Positions 1 through 9,342 of a stretch of 64,000 nucleotides of DNA are shown here, in pieces. The translations under genes and the position numbers were made by a program. The notes under the pieces were generated by a model, which had not been told where the DNA came from, made no database searches, and saw only the letters and a program-made list of their open reading frames with translations. Every line of letters starts with the position of its first letter. The first letter of the stretch is position 1. Source of the stretch: Alphaproteobacteria bacterium (lineage in GTDB: Bacteria > Pseudomonadota > Alphaproteobacteria > UBA8366 > Aestuariispiraceae); assembly GCA_006844765.1 (NCBI GenBank), contig SPJV01000104.1, positions 1 through 64,000 of the forward strand, read 5' to 3'.

Positions 1-113
1 TCCATGACGGATGGGGAAGTCTCAAGTCCCAGTGTGATCGCATTCACCAGGATCACGGCGATGACAAACCGCTGTACAAAGTTCGACTCAACGAACTGGC
101 GCAGTCGATCCAT
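1..113 (-). CDS. Voltage-gated cation channel, N-terminus only (NavBac-like, Ion_trans family)
   Basis: The 37 visible codons run off the left edge of the window. They read as a short amphipathic N-terminus followed by a first membrane helix with the pattern VESNF...FVIAVILVNAITLGLETS. This closely resembles the S1 region of bacterial voltage-gated sodium channels such as NavAb (VESSF...LIVLNGITMGLETS). ATG at 113 is preceded by a GGAGAGAAGG ribosome binding site, and the gene starts 20 bp beyond the trpS stop, so it may be co-transcribed with trpS. Voltage sensor, selectivity filter and pore lie outside the window, so sodium versus potassium or calcium selectivity cannot be judged. Confidence 0.75.
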   Translation of the reverse strand, partial: MDRLRQFVESNFVQRFVIAVILVNAITLGLETSPSVM

Positions 114-133
114 GACCTTCTCTCCTGCCTTGA

Positions 134-1174
134 TCAGTGATGGACCAAGCCCAAGACTTCCCGGGTTTCCGCTAAGATCGGTGCGGATAACGCCTTTGCG
201 CGCTCTCCGCCTCTGAACAGAAGTCGGTCGATTTCCGCCCGATCTTCCAGAAGCCTGTTCATTTCCTCGGTAATCGGGCTCAAATGTGCGATGGCGCGAT
301 CAGCCAGTTTCTGTTTGAAGGCACCGAATTGCCCGCCACCAACATCGCGCAGAGCATCACTGATGGATTCATTGCCAAGCGCGGCATAGATCGTCACCAG
401 ATTGCGGGCTTCCGGCCGGCCCTCAAATCCGTCTGCATCTCTGGGCAGATCTTCCGGATCGGTCTTGGCCTTGCGGATTTTCTTCGCGATCATATCCGTG
501 TCATCGGTCAAATTGATGCGGCTCATATCCGACGGGTCGGATTTTGACATCTTCGCCGAGCCATCGCGCAGGGACATGACACGGGTGGCCTCACCCAGGA
601 TCAAGGGCTCAACAACCGGAAAGAAATCAGGCTTTTCCCAGTCATTGTTAAACTTAATTGCGATGTCGCGCGCCAGTTCAAGATGCTGCTTTTGATCTTC
701 GCCCACCGGCACATGGGTTGCGCGATAGGCCAGGATGTCGGCCGCCATCAGGTTTGGATAGACGAAAAGACCCGTGGAGGCGTTCTCCCGGTTCTTGCCG
801 GCCTTGTCCTTGAACTGGGTCATCCGGTTCAACCAGCCCATCCGTGCCACGCAATTGAAATACCACGCTAGTTCCGCATGATCCTGGTTCAGGGATTGGT
901 TGAACAGAATATGCTTTTCCGCATCAATGCCGCAGGCGATCAGAGCCGCAGCGACTTGGCGGGTAGCTTCTTTCAGCGCGGCCGGTTCCTGGAACAGGGT
1001 CAGGGCATGCATATCGACCACGCAATACAGGCATTCACTATTATCCTGCAGCGTTACCCAGTTGCGGATCGCACCCAGATAGTTGCCCAGCGTTAGATTG
1101 CCGGTCGGCTGAATGCCGGAAAAGACGCGTTTGGACGGCGTCGGCGCAGCGGTTTGCGCGGCGGTATCAGTCAT
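134..1174 (-). CDS. trpS: Tryptophanyl-tRNA synthetase
   Basis: Class I aminoacyl-tRNA synthetase that charges tRNA-Trp with tryptophan in the cytoplasm. The N-terminus has the PTGNLTLGNYLGA signature equivalent to the HIGH motif, and AKMSKSDPSD is the KMSKS loop. At 346 residues from the chosen ATG it has the normal bacterial length. I chose ATG at 1174 (MTDTAAQ) because the family core begins shortly after; an upstream in-frame start at 1201 would add nine unsupported residues. It lies downstream of murJ on the same strand, an order that with glnD is common in alphaproteobacteria. Confidence 0.97.
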   Translation of the reverse strand: MTDTAAQTAAPTPSKRVFSGIQPTGNLTLGNYLGAIRNWVTLQDNSECLYCVVDMHALTLFQEPAALKEATRQVAAALIACGIDAEKHILFNQSLNQDHAELAWYFNCVARMGWLNRMTQFKDKAGKNRENASTGLFVYPNLMAADILAYRATHVPVGEDQKQHLELARDIAIKFNNDWEKPDFFPVVEPLILGEATRVMSLRDGSAKMSKSDPSDMSRINLTDDTDMIAKKIRKAKTDPEDLPRDADGFEGRPEARNLVTIYAALGNESISDALRDVGGGQFGAFKQKLADRAIAHLSPITEEMNRLLEDRAEIDRLLFRGGERAKALSAPILAETREVLGLVHH

Positions 1175-1256
1175 GGGGTTGGACTCCCGATAAAGGATCA
1201 AAAGGGTCAGGTCGTCATGCGACCGTGCGGGGTTATCGCCAGCCCCGCCCCTATGG

Positions 1257-2807
1257 TCAAGTGCACCGACGCAGCCGCGCTTTTACTTCACGTGGATCAA
1301 GGGCGCCCAGGATGAAACACAGCCCGAAATAGACCACCGCGCCGCCACCGACCAAGAGTGTCAACGCCCCAGCCTTGAGCGCCAGGGGACCGGATAACCA
1401 GGGCGCCAATGCTTGGGCTGCGATCCAAAGCACCGCCCCCATCGCGACGGCTGAAAGCGCCATTCGGGGCACGCGCTTTCTTAGTATAACATCGGCGAAA
1501 AACTCCCCCCGCTTTCGTAAGATCAAGGCGAGGGCCGCGACATTCACCCAGGCGGTTAGGGCGCTGGCCAGGGCAATCCCGACATGGGCCAGGCTTTGCA
1601 TCAAGATCAGCGCCGCAATGATGTTGAGGAGCACGACCCCGATTGCGATCTTCACCGGTGTTTTGGTGTCTTCTCTGGCGAAGAAGCCGGGCGCCAGTGC
1701 CTTCGCCAGGACGAAGGCGGGAAGCCCGATGGCAAAGGCGCCTAATGCTCCGGCGGTGGCGGAAACCGCCTGCGCATCAAACGCTCCCCGCTGGAACAGG
1801 ACAGAGACGATCGGCTCGGGAATCGCGGCCAGGGCGACAGCAGCCGGCAGGGTCAAAAGCAGGGAGATTTCCAGCGCCCGGTTCATACTGTCCTGCGCGG
1901 CTTCGGTCTCCCCTGCTTTGAGTTGTCGGGACAGAAGCGGCAAAAGGGCGATGCCGACCGCAACCCCCACGACGCCGAGTGGAAGCTGGTTCACCCGATC
2001 CGCGTAATAGAGATAGGAGACGGAGCCTTCCGCCAGAAAAGACGCCAGAATATCACCGATCATTACATTAATCTGGATGACGCCGGCGCCCAGAATACCA
2101 GGGCCCATCAGGATCATCAGCCGCTTGACCGCTGGTGTCAGGCGCGGACGGGGCAGGCGCGGTAAAATACCCGCCTTATGGCAAGCCCAGGCCAGGCTGC
2201 CGAATTGAAGGGCTCCTGCAATGGCGACCCCATGGGCCAGGGCATGTCCAGGGAGGTTGAAAAGACCGAAATAGACCCCGGTCAAAGCGGCGATTAGAAC
2301 GATATTCAACAGGATTGGTGCGGCGGCAGCGGCAGCAAAGCGTCCTGTCGCATTCAACATACCAGCCAGCAGTGCCGAAAGCGCCATGAACAGAAGATAG
2401 GGAAAAGCGATCCGGGCGAGTTCGACGGTCAGCGCAAATTTCTCCGGTTCATCCGTAAAGCCGGGCGCGATGGCCTGCATCAACCAGGGCATTGTGCCCA
2501 GCGCCAGGATGCCGAGGATGATCATCGCGGTTGCCAGCACAGAGGCAACGGCACCGGCAAAATGACGTGCTTCGTCGACCCCTTCGCCCTCCAGCCGTTT
2601 GGCATATAGGGGGACGAAGGCTGCGTTCAGGGCCCCTTCTCCAAAAAGTCGCCGGAACAGGTTGGGAAACTTGAAAGCAATGAAGAAGGCATCGGAAATC
2701 ATTCCCGCGCCCAGGATATTGGCGATCATCACATCCCGGACAAAGCCCAGGATGCGGCTTCCCATGGTCCAGAATCCGACCGTTGCTACTGCGCGAAACA
2801 ATGCCAT
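1257..2807 (-). CDS. murJ: Lipid II flippase MurJ (MviN)
   Basis: Polytopic inner-membrane protein of the MOP exporter superfamily that moves the peptidoglycan precursor lipid II to the periplasmic face. The 516 residues match the family length and predict about 14 hydrophobic helices. The N-terminal signature RILGFVRDVMIA and the FRRLFGEGALNAAFVP segment are typical MurJ sequence. It sits between glnD and trpS on the same strand, 111 bp after glnD and 82 bp before trpS, a conserved arrangement in alphaproteobacteria. Confidence 0.96.
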   Translation of the reverse strand: MALFRAVATVGFWTMGSRILGFVRDVMIANILGAGMISDAFFIAFKFPNLFRRLFGEGALNAAFVPLYAKRLEGEGVDEARHFAGAVASVLATAMIILGILALGTMPWLMQAIAPGFTDEPEKFALTVELARIAFPYLLFMALSALLAGMLNATGRFAAAAAAPILLNIVLIAALTGVYFGLFNLPGHALAHGVAIAGALQFGSLAWACHKAGILPRLPRPRLTPAVKRLMILMGPGILGAGVIQINVMIGDILASFLAEGSVSYLYYADRVNQLPLGVVGVAVGIALLPLLSRQLKAGETEAAQDSMNRALEISLLLTLPAAVALAAIPEPIVSVLFQRGAFDAQAVSATAGALGAFAIGLPAFVLAKALAPGFFAREDTKTPVKIAIGVVLLNIIAALILMQSLAHVGIALASALTAWVNVAALALILRKRGEFFADVILRKRVPRMALSAVAMGAVLWIAAQALAPWLSGPLALKAGALTLLVGGGAVVYFGLCFILGALDPREVKARLRRCT

Positions 2808-2918
2808 AAGCGGTGAATAGCCGAATTCGATGGCACTGGCGAGGCCGCGCGATGGCAGAATCCGGTAAAACGCCGATCCAATGGCTTAAGATACCGTCGT
2901 CGTCGCCCGGTCCGTATC

Positions 2919-5759
2919 TTACTCTGCGGCTTCCGCGGGTCGGGGCTTTTGTTTGCGCGTGGATTGGCGTTTCGCCGGCTTTGTACTGGCTTTGGTTGGG
3001 GGAGATTCCGTTGGCGGCTCCAGGATCGACATCAAACGGGTTTTGATCTGCTTCACTTTGCCGGGATGATCGATCTTCATGCCGAAAATGTCTTTCACAT
3101 AGAAAACATCCACCACCTCTTCTCCATAAGTCGAGATCTTGGCGGTAGAGACCTGCAGCCCCAATTCGGTAAGCGCATAGGTCAGGGTTGACAGCAGTCC
3201 GGCCCGATCACGGCCATTTACTTCAATCACGCTATGGGTGTTTGACGCCTTGTTGTCGATCATGACCCGGGGGGAGACCTTGAAGCCGCGTGTTCGCTTG
3301 CTGCGTTTCTCCCGGTGGCGGGTTTCCAACTCGTTTACGACATCAAGTTCACCGCGCAAGGCCTGGTCAACGCGGGTTGCCAGGCGCGCCAGTCTGTCTG
3401 GCCGGTCAAACGGACCGCCATCCGCGTCCTGGATCAAGAATGTATCCAAGGCCGACCCATTGGACAGAGTGGCGATCTTGGCATCGACGATACTGGCGCC
3501 GGCCAGGGCCAAGGCACCAGACAGGCGGGCGATCAGTCCCGGGTGATCAGGGCAATAGATGGTGACTTCGGTAACTGATTTGGCTGGATCAACCCGATGT
3601 TTCAGGGTCAGGCTGTCATGACGCAGCTCTGCCTCGCGGACCAGCTTTGCCTGGGTGACCAAGGCAGCTGGTTCGTTTGAAAGGATGTAGCGCGGTGGGC
3701 AGCGATCCAGGTGGCTTTCGATTTCCGCCTGTGTCCAGCCCTCCTCGCCCAAATCGGACTCGAGCCGTTGCCGGCCATGCTCTGCCCGTTTCCGCCATTC
3801 CCCTAAGGCTGAGGAGCCCGACATTGCCGCTTCAGCCCGCCAAAAGAGCTCCCGCAGCAAAGTAGCTTTCCAATTATTCCAGACATTCGGCCCTACCGCC
3901 TTGATGTCTGCGACTGTCAGACAGAGCAGCAATCGCAGCCTTTCCGGCGATTGAACGATATCGACGAAGTCTGCGATGGTCTTTGGGTCATCCAGATCCC
4001 GCTTTGTCGCGGTCTGCGACATCAGTAGATGCTGAAGAACAAGCCAGGAAACCGTTTTCGTTTCCGCATCTGACAGGCCGAGCCTGGGGCACAGCTTCAA
4101 CGCAACCTTGGCCCCCAGCTCCGAATGATCCCCGCCCCGACCCTTGGCGATATCATGCAGGAGGACAGAAACATAAAGCACTTCCCGGCTTTGCACCTGC
4201 TGGATAACCGCAGAGGAGACCGGGTGCTCGTCCTTAAGCAGGCCTTTTTCGATGCGATGCAGGATGCCGATTGCCCGGATCGTATGTTCGTCCGTCGTAT
4301 AGACGTGATACATGTCGTATTGCATCTGGGCGACGACGCGCCCGAAATCTGGGACAAAGCGCCCGAATAACCCGCATTCATTCATATGGCGCAACGTCGC
4401 TTCCGGGTTGTTCGTCGCTGTCAGGATATCGAGGAACAATCGGTTTGCAGCAGGGTCATTCCGCAGTGCACGGTCGCCTTTTTTCGGCGTTCGGGTAATT
4501 TGGGCCAAGGCGGCCGGATGCAAGTCAATTCCCTCGTTAACGCTTGCCTTGAAGATCCGCAGCATATCGCTGGGGGTCTCGCTGAACTGTGCGTCGGATT
4601 CTGCCGCAAGCCGCCCGGAATCGATGGGAAAGCCATCAAGGTCCTTCCGGAACAGATTTCCGGGCAGGCGGAATCGACGACGGCGTTTTTTATCCAGTTC
4701 AAAGGCGGCAATAAAGATGCGCGTCAGATCCCCGACATCCTTGGCAATCAGGAAGTAGTGCTTCATGAACCGCTCGACCCCCGATGCTCCGGCATGGTCG
4801 GTATAACCCATGCGTTGGGCCAAGGCGGGTTGCGTATCGAAGGTCAGGCGTTCTTCCGGGCGGCTTGTCAGGTAATGCAGGTGGCAGCGTACAGTCCATA
4901 AGAAGCTTTGGGCTTTTGCGAAGCGATCTACTTCCGCTCGGGTCAAGGCGCCTTCAGAAACCAGTTCGCTGATTTCCTCAACGCGATAGAGGAACTTCGC
5001 GGTCCAATAGAGCGCATGCAAATCGCGCAGGCCGCCCTTCCCATCCTTGATATTGGGTTCCATCACATAGCGGCTATCACCCATCCGGTCGTGGCGCTGA
5101 TCCCGCTCCGCCAGCTTTGCATCCAGAAACTCAGGCCCTTTGGACGCCATCAGGTTCTTGTCGAACTTCGTGCGCAGATCGTTGAAGAGCCGCTTGTCAC
5201 CCCAAACGAACCGGCATTCCAGCAGCGCTGTACAGATTGTCCAATCAGCGCGGGCTTGGCGAATACATTCATCGACGGATCGCGTTGACTGACCAACCTT
5301 CAATCCCATGTCCCAAAGCGTATAGAGAACGGTTTCGACAATCTGTTCCACGCGGCCGGATAGTTTGTAGTCATGCAGGAACAACAGATCGATATCGGAT
5401 TGTGGCGCCAGTTCTCCTCGGCCATAGCCGCCAACTGCGACAATTGTCATCTTTTCTGCATCGGTCGGATTGGCCGCAGGATAGAGGAGACCGGCGGTTG
5501 TGTCATAGACACAGCGCAGGATCTGATCCATCAGGAAGCAGTTTCCCAATACCGCCAGGGCGCCATCCTGATCGTCTAGAAAGCGACGCTCGACCTCTGC
5601 CCGGCCGTCGGTATGCGCTTTCTTTAGAAGCGGTAGCCAGGATTGGCGCGCTTCTTCGGGGCCGACGGCATCTTCGGCAAGATGCTCTAACCCGGCAAGC
5701 AAAGCTTGGCGGTTGATGATCGCGCGGCGGCGTTTCAATGTGCTTCCAGTATAGGCCAT
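2919..5759 (-). CDS. glnD: Bifunctional PII uridylyltransferase/uridylyl-removing enzyme
   Basis: Nitrogen-status sensor that uridylylates PII proteins when glutamine is low and removes the group when it is high. From ATG 5759 (MAYTGST) the protein has 946 residues. Domains in order: nucleotidyltransferase with GGYGRGELAPQSDIDLLFL near residue 110; an HD domain with VLLHDIAKGRGGDHSELGA in the middle; two C-terminal ACT domains around CPDHPGLIARLSGAL and GRDRAGLLSTLTYAL, followed by a basic tail. All catalytic motifs are intact. An upstream in-frame ATG at 5840 would add 27 residues overlapping the divergent cbiD promoter region, so I rejected it. Confidence 0.97.
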   Translation of the reverse strand: MAYTGSTLKRRRAIINRQALLAGLEHLAEDAVGPEEARQSWLPLLKKAHTDGRAEVERRFLDDQDGALAVLGNCFLMDQILRCVYDTTAGLLYPAANPTDAEKMTIVAVGGYGRGELAPQSDIDLLFLHDYKLSGRVEQIVETVLYTLWDMGLKVGQSTRSVDECIRQARADWTICTALLECRFVWGDKRLFNDLRTKFDKNLMASKGPEFLDAKLAERDQRHDRMGDSRYVMEPNIKDGKGGLRDLHALYWTAKFLYRVEEISELVSEGALTRAEVDRFAKAQSFLWTVRCHLHYLTSRPEERLTFDTQPALAQRMGYTDHAGASGVERFMKHYFLIAKDVGDLTRIFIAAFELDKKRRRRFRLPGNLFRKDLDGFPIDSGRLAAESDAQFSETPSDMLRIFKASVNEGIDLHPAALAQITRTPKKGDRALRNDPAANRLFLDILTATNNPEATLRHMNECGLFGRFVPDFGRVVAQMQYDMYHVYTTDEHTIRAIGILHRIEKGLLKDEHPVSSAVIQQVQSREVLYVSVLLHDIAKGRGGDHSELGAKVALKLCPRLGLSDAETKTVSWLVLQHLLMSQTATKRDLDDPKTIADFVDIVQSPERLRLLLCLTVADIKAVGPNVWNNWKATLLRELFWRAEAAMSGSSALGEWRKRAEHGRQRLESDLGEEGWTQAEIESHLDRCPPRYILSNEPAALVTQAKLVREAELRHDSLTLKHRVDPAKSVTEVTIYCPDHPGLIARLSGALALAGASIVDAKIATLSNGSALDTFLIQDADGGPFDRPDRLARLATRVDQALRGELDVVNELETRHREKRSKRTRGFKVSPRVMIDNKASNTHSVIEVNGRDRAGLLSTLTYALTELGLQVSTAKISTYGEEVVDVFYVKDIFGMKIDHPGKVKQIKTRLMSILEPPTESPPTKASTKPAKRQSTRKQKPRPAEAAE

Positions 5760-5856
5760 GGCGTTAAAATAGGGGCATTTGGACCGAATGGCGAGACCGT
5801 GCCGCTGTTCATGGGCGCCGAATATGCTATCGCTGCGCAATGGCTGGGAAAATCAC

Positions 5857-7005
5857 ATGACAGAGACAGGGCGCGGGAAAGAGCAGGCAGACGCCAATAC
5901 GGCTGAAACCCGGCTCCGGCGTGGCTGGACCACGGGTGCCTGCGCGACGGCAGCAGCAGCCGCTGCCTATGAAGGTTTGTTGACGGGCCGGTTTCCTGAT
6001 CCCGTGACAATTGTCTTGCCCAAGGGCCAAACCCCGACATTTGTTTTGTCCGGTTTTGGGTTCGGCGGCGATTTTGATCCGGATACTGGGGGCGATCAAC
6101 AGTCTGCCTGGGCGTCGGTGGTTAAGGATGCCGGCGATGATCCGGATATCACGCATGGTGCAACGGTTTCGGTCGAGGTTGCGTTCCTGAAATCGGGGGC
6201 CGGCGTTCAGTTTCGGTCGGGCGCTGGCGTTGGCACGGTCACGAAGTCCGGCCTGCCTTTGCCGCCGGGAGAGCCCGCAATCAATCCTAAGCCGCGCGAG
6301 ATGATCGAACAAAATCTCCATAGCCTGGCAGACCGTTTGGGTGGACCGAAGGATATTCAGATCACCATTTCAATTCCGGGCGGCGAGGCCCTGGCGGAGA
6401 AAACCTGGAATCCCCGCTTGGGGATTGTCGGTGGCCTGTCGATTCTGGGGACAACCGGGGTTGTGATCCCCTATTCCTGCAGCGCCTGGATCCACTCGAT
6501 CCATCGCGGCATTGACGTGGCACAGGCAAACGGATTTCCGCATGTGGCTGCAGCGACGGGGAAGACGTCCGAAGCGGCCGTTCGGGCCCTCCATGATCTG
6601 CCGTTAGAAGCAATGATTGATATGGGCGATTTCGCCGGCGGTATGTTGAAATATCTTCGGAAGGTGCCCTTGCCTCGGGTCACTATCGCCGGCGGATTTG
6701 CAAAGCTGGTTAAACTGGGACAGGGCGCCCTGGACCTGCATTCATCCCGCAGCCAAGTCGATTTCCACAAGCTCGCCGGTACGGTCGGGGCGCTTGGGGC
6801 GCCGGCGGAGCTACAGGATCAGGTAGCAAGAGCAAATACGGCGGCGGAGGTTTTGGCGCTGACCGGGCATCTCGGCCTTGCGGAGGCTGTCGCGCATCAG
6901 GCGCTTCAGACCGCGCTTGCAGCGTCCGATGGGCGGAGCGGCCTTGATATCGTTGTTATTGGTCGTGATGGATCCGTGCTGGCGCAAGTCGGGGCGAAGC
7001 AGTGA
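5857..7005 (+). CDS. cbiD: Cobalt-precorrin-5B C1-methyltransferase CbiD
   Basis: SAM-dependent methylation of the corrin ring at C1 in cobalamin biosynthesis. The N-terminal signature RRGWTTGACATAAAAAA and the later GYSC-like block PYSCSAWIHSIHRGIDVA are typical of CbiD; length from the chosen ATG is 382 residues. ATG 5857 follows a GGGAAAATCAC spacer and gives the usual short N-terminus; the open frame starts earlier but only with unrelated residues. It is divergent from glnD and its stop overlaps the cobK start (GTGA), so both are translationally coupled. The rest of the cobalamin pathway is not in the window. Confidence 0.95.
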   Translation: MTETGRGKEQADANTAETRLRRGWTTGACATAAAAAAYEGLLTGRFPDPVTIVLPKGQTPTFVLSGFGFGGDFDPDTGGDQQSAWASVVKDAGDDPDITHGATVSVEVAFLKSGAGVQFRSGAGVGTVTKSGLPLPPGEPAINPKPREMIEQNLHSLADRLGGPKDIQITISIPGGEALAEKTWNPRLGIVGGLSILGTTGVVIPYSCSAWIHSIHRGIDVAQANGFPHVAAATGKTSEAAVRALHDLPLEAMIDMGDFAGGMLKYLRKVPLPRVTIAGGFAKLVKLGQGALDLHSSRSQVDFHKLAGTVGALGAPAELQDQVARANTAAEVLALTGHLGLAEAVAHQALQTALAASDGRSGLDIVVIGRDGSVLAQVGAKQ

Positions 7006-7781
7006 TCCCGCGCCTTTTGATCCTTGGCGGCACGGCTCTAGCCCGCCAACTCGCCGATGCATTGGTTGCGTCGGGATCCTACGATGTCGAAACCTCCCTA
7101 GCGGGGGTTACGCCGGATCCGAGGCTTCCGGCCGGGCGACTCCGCCTTGGCGGCTTTGGTGGACCGGATGCCTTGGCGGATTACCTGCGTGAGAACAAAG
7201 TTGATCTGTTGATCGATGTCACGCATCCCTTCGCAGCGCGGATCAGTGTCAATGCTGTATCAGCGGCCCAGTCTGCTGGTGTTCCTCTGCTGATCCTTGA
7301 GCGTAGCCCTTGGGTGCCACTGGAGAGTGATCGCTGGTATTCCGCCGCAGAGGCGGATGCCGCTGCAACATGTGCGGCGACGCTGGGGCGAAGCATTTTT
7401 GTGGCCCTTGGTACACGGTCACTAGCGCCATTCTTGGCACTGAAATCCCATAGGCTCCTGTTTCGCACGATTGCCCCTTTATCACCCTCACCAACGCATC
7501 CGGATTTCATCGAGATTCAGGCCCGGGGACCGTTTGACTTGGCTGGCGAACGGGCTTTACTGTCCGAGCATTCGATAGATGTTGTCGTGACTCGCAATAG
7601 CGGCGGCAAGGAGACAGCGGCCAAATTGGCAGTGGCTCGGGAATTGAGCCTTCCCGTTGTTATGATAGAACGCCCGCACAGGGCTGGTGATCTGGGTGAC
7701 GGTGTGGTCAAAGTGTATCGTGTTGATGCGGCGCTGGATTGGATTATAGATCGATTTGGCGGGGCTAAAGTCTACGGATAG
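7002..7781 (+). CDS. cobK: Precorrin-6A/cobalt-precorrin-6A reductase
   Basis: NAD(P)H-dependent reduction of the precorrin-6A macrocycle in the cobalamin pathway. Seen: an N-terminal nucleotide-binding LILGGTALARQLADAL segment, the family block DVTHPFAARISVNA and a conserved VVTRNSGG motif near residue 200; 259 residues is normal. The GTG start shares four bases with the cbiD stop, which supports both the start and a two-gene operon. CbiD and CobK act close together in the pathway, which fits the pairing. Confidence 0.93.
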   Translation: MIPRLLILGGTALARQLADALVASGSYDVETSLAGVTPDPRLPAGRLRLGGFGGPDALADYLRENKVDLLIDVTHPFAARISVNAVSAAQSAGVPLLILERSPWVPLESDRWYSAAEADAAATCAATLGRSIFVALGTRSLAPFLALKSHRLLFRTIAPLSPSPTHPDFIEIQARGPFDLAGERALLSEHSIDVVVTRNSGGKETAAKLAVARELSLPVVMIERPHRAGDLGDGVVKVYRVDAALDWIIDRFGGAKVYG

Positions 7782-7812
7782 TGTTCGGTTTTTCGACCTA
7801 GGGAGCAGGGTC

Positions 7813-8388
7813 ATGCGAGGTTGGTTTTCGGCGACGATAATGTTTGCGGTGATCATGGGGATCACTTTGGCAGCGGTTCCCGAGACCGTCTCCGCGCAAA
7901 TTGTGCTCAATGGGGAAGCCAAGATCATCGTTGCGACAAAGCGGGGTGACCTCGCGGAAGCAAAACGTCTTCTCACGCTTGGTGATAACCCGAATACGGC
8001 GGCGCCTGATGGCGCAACGCCGCTTATCATCGCGACCCAGAATGGTGATTTGGAGATGATTGATCTCCTGACAGATTTTCGCGGTAACCTCGACCAGCGC
8101 GATAAAGCTGGAAAGTCAGCCGTGCATTGGGGGATTGAAAGCGGCGATTTCTTTACGGTAGAGCGGTTGTTGGATGCCGGTGCTGATCCGGACACCCTGA
8201 CATCTAGTGGTCAAACACCGACAATGGTGGCTGTGGAAGCGGGATACGCGGATATCGTCCAGCTTTTGATAGACCGAGGTGCGGATCTTTCGTTACAGGA
8301 CTATACGGGCCGTGGGGTTTTGGATTACGCCCGGAACAGCCGGGCACCGGGAATCTCTGATATTTTGCGGAAAGCAGGTGCTTTTTGA
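7813..8388 (+). CDS. Secreted ankyrin-repeat protein
   Basis: A 191-residue protein with an N-terminal signal peptide (MRGWFSATIMFAVIMGITL, cleavage likely after VSAQ) and about four ankyrin repeats, seen as DGATPLIIATQNGDLEMIDL, GKSAVHWGIESGDFFTVERL and GQTPTMVAVEAGYADIVQLL. Ankyrin repeats mediate protein contacts; the periplasmic partner cannot be read from the sequence. ATG 7813 was chosen because GGGAGCAGGG lies just upstream and the signal peptide begins there; the open frame reaches back into cobK. It starts 31 bp after cobK and may be read through from that operon. Confidence 0.85.
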   Translation: MRGWFSATIMFAVIMGITLAAVPETVSAQIVLNGEAKIIVATKRGDLAEAKRLLTLGDNPNTAAPDGATPLIIATQNGDLEMIDLLTDFRGNLDQRDKAGKSAVHWGIESGDFFTVERLLDAGADPDTLTSSGQTPTMVAVEAGYADIVQLLIDRGADLSLQDYTGRGVLDYARNSRAPGISDILRKAGAF

Positions 8389-8404
8389 GCAATTGGCGGA
8401 ATAT

Positions 8405-8755
8405 TTAAGCCTTTAGGATTTTCAGCATAGCCTCGATAGTACCTTGGTCCAGCCGTCGAATCCGGACGCCCAACAGGTTAACAAGCTCTGTTGCTTCCGG
8501 CGAAAGGCCGGCACAATCAATGGCTACACGTGGTCGTGAGAGCTGAGCAAGCTCCTTCAACGCCTCCGCGTCGTCCCAGATAATGTCAAAATAGGCACAG
8601 ATTTGATCCAGCCGCGCTGCTGTGGGTCGTGGCCGTTTGCCATGCTCCAACGAGGAGAGATAGGCGGCGGAGACCCCGATGGCGCTTGCCATCTCGCTTA
8701 AGGTCACGCCTTTCTCTTCTCTCAGCTCTCGAATTCGAGCGCCAAAGGGTGTCAT
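8405..8755 (-). CDS. XRE-family helix-turn-helix protein
   Basis: A 116-residue putative transcriptional regulator. Residues about 5-60 form an HTH_3 domain (IRELREEKGVTLSEMASAIG, then SAAYLSSLEHGKR), with a short C-terminal region ending LDQGTIEAMLKILKA. The start overlaps the stop of the upstream Smr gene by four bases (ATGA), so the two are translationally coupled. The same Smr-HTH order is seen in other alphaproteobacteria as far as I recall, but the target genes are unknown. Confidence 0.88.
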   Translation of the reverse strand: MTPFGARIRELREEKGVTLSEMASAIGVSAAYLSSLEHGKRPRPTAARLDQICAYFDIIWDDAEALKELAQLSRPRVAIDCAGLSPEATELVNLLGVRIRRLDQGTIEAMLKILKA

Positions 8756-9336
8756 CCCTCTTCTCCCCGATTGAATCTTTGTCGCTTCAGTAGGACATAG
8801 AGCGCACCGGAGCCGCCGTCCTTGGGTTGGGCGGTCCGCACGGAAACGATTTTAGACGCAAGGCCCGGTTCGGCCAGCCATCGGGGGGTTTCCGATTGCA
8901 AAATGCCTTTCCCTTTTCCGGTGACGATCAAGACGCAGCGCTTTCCCGCGCTGTGGGATGCAGCGATGAAGCCACGCAGGGCACTATGGGCTGATTCCCG
9001 ATCATACCCATGCAGATCCAGCCGACCTTCAATCGGCAGGCGGCCCTTTCGAAGGCGGCCTTCCGTGCGTTTATCGATCCCGGCCTCTGGCCGTGGCGCA
9101 GGCTTTGGGGTGGAGGCGGTCTTGGTAAGAGAGGGCGGCGCAGATTGCCCGTGCGTATAGCGGATGGCCTTGGGTTTTCGCGGTGTTTCAGGTGTTTTGG
9201 GCTCTGGTTTCGGCATGGATGCAGCCGTCTGACGGCGGGCGATGGGTGTCACGGTCTCTGTCACCGCACGCCAGAGCGCCAGGCCATCTTCGACCGTGCC
9301 TTCCGAAGATTTCCGCTTGGGCGGTTTCTTCGGCAT
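8752..9336 (-). CDS. Smr-domain protein (MutS2-type C-terminal nuclease-like domain)
   Basis: 194 residues: a basic, proline-rich and probably disordered N-terminal half (EPKTPETPRKPK) and a C-terminal Smr domain from about residue 95. The domain carries the LDLHGYDRESAHSALRGF motif and the VTGKGKG loop that define the family. Smr domains bind or nick nucleic acid, often collided-ribosome mRNA or branched DNA; the role of this standalone version is inferred only. It begins 6 bp after lutC, so it may be the distal part of the lut transcript, and it overlaps the XRE gene. Confidence 0.9.
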   Translation of the reverse strand: MPKKPPKRKSSEGTVEDGLALWRAVTETVTPIARRQTAASMPKPEPKTPETPRKPKAIRYTHGQSAPPSLTKTASTPKPAPRPEAGIDKRTEGRLRKGRLPIEGRLDLHGYDRESAHSALRGFIAASHSAGKRCVLIVTGKGKGILQSETPRWLAEPGLASKIVSVRTAQPKDGGSGALYVLLKRQRFNRGEEG

Positions 9337-9342
9337 GGCAGG

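Noticed and set aside
5760..5856. Cobalamin riboswitch before cbiD
   Set aside because: The divergent region to glnD has fewer than 100 bases and lacks a B12-box-like sequence.
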